Below are positions 63,435-64,000 of a stretch of 64,000 bases of DNA, piece by piece. The stretch's first letter is position 1. Every line of letters begins with the position of its first letter. Below the pieces are notes generated by a model. The model ran no database searches. It saw only the letters and a list, made by a program, of their open reading frames with translations, and was not told the origin of the DNA. This DNA comes from Akkermansiaceae bacterium (GTDB lineage Bacteria > Verrucomicrobiota > Verrucomicrobiia > Verrucomicrobiales > Akkermansiaceae): the NCBI GenBank assembly GCA_030725745.1, contig JANRFH010000030.1, positions 116,326 to 180,325 of the forward strand, given 5' to 3'. A program made the position numbers and the translations under genes.

Positions 63435-63656
63435 CTACGCCACCTCCATCATCGGTCGCGTGCGAGGCTCGGGCAGAGGCTTGCCTTCCACCCGGAACGT
63501 CTCAATCCACTCCTTCTCTATATCCAGAAGCTGCTGGAAAACATCGATCTCCGTTTCCCCATGACAACAATCGCCACAAATATCAGGTATTGAGCCGATG
63601 AAACATGCATCATCATCACTCCATCGCACCCATTTAAGATAGTCAGGCTTCTTCAT
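63435..63656 (-). CDS. hicB: HicB-like antitoxin
   Basis: The 73-aa antitoxin of a hicAB pair. The N-terminal DYLKWVRWSDDDACFIGSIP is the partly degraded RNase H-like HicB fold (usual: Y.a.i..de.g.y.v.fPD), followed by ICGDCCHGETEIDVFQQLLD. The short C-terminus ends PEPRTRPMMEVA and no clear DNA-binding helix-turn-helix is present, so autoregulation may be by another route. Overlaps hicA by 14 bases. Confidence 0.85.
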   Translation of the reverse strand: MKKPDYLKWVRWSDDDACFIGSIPDICGDCCHGETEIDVFQQLLDIEKEWIETFRVEGKPLPEPRTRPMMEVA

Positions 63657-63858
63657 TTTCGCTCCTTTCGATTGCTTTCAAAACTTGGTTTTCTTGGTAT
63701 CGTTTCACATCATCTCCAGCTTTTCCGCTGACCGTCACCCTAACGCTGCCTTTACAAAAATTCCGGTGAGAACCTTTGCCCCCTCGATCGATGAAACCAG
63801 CCTTTTGCAAATCGGCTATTAACTGGCGAATTTTCCGGGGCACTCCAGAAGCTCGCAT
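63643..63858 (-). CDS. hicA: HicA-like toxin
   Basis: The 71-aa mRNA interferase of the HicA family, a double-stranded-RNA-binding-like fold. The catalytic His is in GGKGSHRNF; RKIRQLIADLQKAGF and VTVSGKAGDDVKRYQENQVLKAIE are typical. hicA precedes hicB as in most operons, and overlaps it. ATG at 63858 is preferred over an earlier TTG or ATG-like start. The promoter should lie in 63859-63928, just inside the right direct repeat. Confidence 0.85.
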   Translation of the reverse strand: MRASGVPRKIRQLIADLQKAGFIDRGGKGSHRNFCKGSVRVTVSGKAGDDVKRYQENQVLKAIERSENEEA

Positions 63859-63928
63859 GCATAAATCTAAATTGCAATCCTGCGCTAACCTACCACACAC
63901 GACAATCTAGTCGATAACTCTACCAGCT

Positions 63929-63990
63929 AGGAACCGGAAAAATTCTCCGTCTTCGAGAAAGACCGCTTCATCTCAGAAGTGCTCTAGCGC
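63929..63990. repeat. 62-bp direct repeat, right copy
   Basis: Duplicate of the ftsY 3' end including the stop and CGC. Not attached to any gene. After it the sequence differs from that following the left copy (TTTCTGCGTA against CCGCCGCTAC). Confidence 0.95.
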
Positions 63991-64000
63991 TTTCTGCGTA

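Overview
The window looks like chromosomal DNA of a member of the Verrucomicrobiota, most probably of the Verrucomicrobiales / Luteolibacter-Haloferula type. This is inferred from the gene families: type IV pilin-like proteins resembling the Verru_Chthon cassette, a DUF1080 secreted protein, secreted sulfatases, a PL7 alginate lyase, and many short intergenic repeat families. No rRNA or species marker is present. Three tRNA genes are present: Arg-CCT, a CAT-anticodon tRNA, and Val-TAC. There is no CRISPR array and no prophage.

Layout. 0-8 kb: FtsB-like protein, aspartate-semialdehyde dehydrogenase, HIT protein, hydrolases, Ffh. 8-16 kb: polysaccharide deacetylase, SprT-like and YugP-type metalloproteins, a MoeB-rhodanese fusion, an ABC-F ATPase, PL7 lyase. 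16-25 kb: ammonium transporter, cell-wall amidase, DUF1080 protein, polyprenyl synthase, HNH nuclease, pnp-rpsO. 25-35 kb: VapBC, a frameshifted glutaminase, a translationally coupled AlkD-like / rhodanese / TRIC operon, and a nucleoside transporter, class III aminotransferase and NCS1 permease that suggest nucleobase or hydantoin use. 35-48 kb: a transporter-thioesterase fusion, a PpiD-like chaperone, metG, a DUF418 membrane protein and two sulfatases, one very large. 48-57 kb: rtcB, HNH, a REP-associated (RAYT) transposase inside a nest of REP palindromes, and gyrB-gyrA. 57-64 kb: pilin-cassette genes truncated against mutL, ftsY, and a hicAB toxin-antitoxin module bracketed by a duplicated ftsY 3' end.

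Two mobile or semi-mobile systems stand out. First, an IS200-like RAYT gene (51172-51762) has an inverted pair of REPs at each end. Each REP has a GGAG foot followed by an imperfect hairpin with arms CGCTGCC / GGCGGCG. Nine copies lie in the window; one encodes the C-terminus of the RAYT and another is read in frame inside the gyrA tail. Second, a 500-bp hicAB module follows ftsY and is flanked by 62-bp direct repeats (60/62 identical) of the last codons and stop of ftsY. This arrangement is expected if a small element inserts at, and restores, a gene 3' end.

Several further dispersed repeat families fill the gaps: an AT-rich TTTAAA-type element that often touches start or stop codons, and inverted pairs ending in GCCAAGACGC-, CACGGAT-, CTAAAGTC- and CCTAGAAGG-type motifs. 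The coding capacity otherwise combines housekeeping genes (SRP, gyrase, mismatch repair, RNA turnover, tRNA charging) with secreted enzymes suited to degrading sulfated or uronic-acid polysaccharides.
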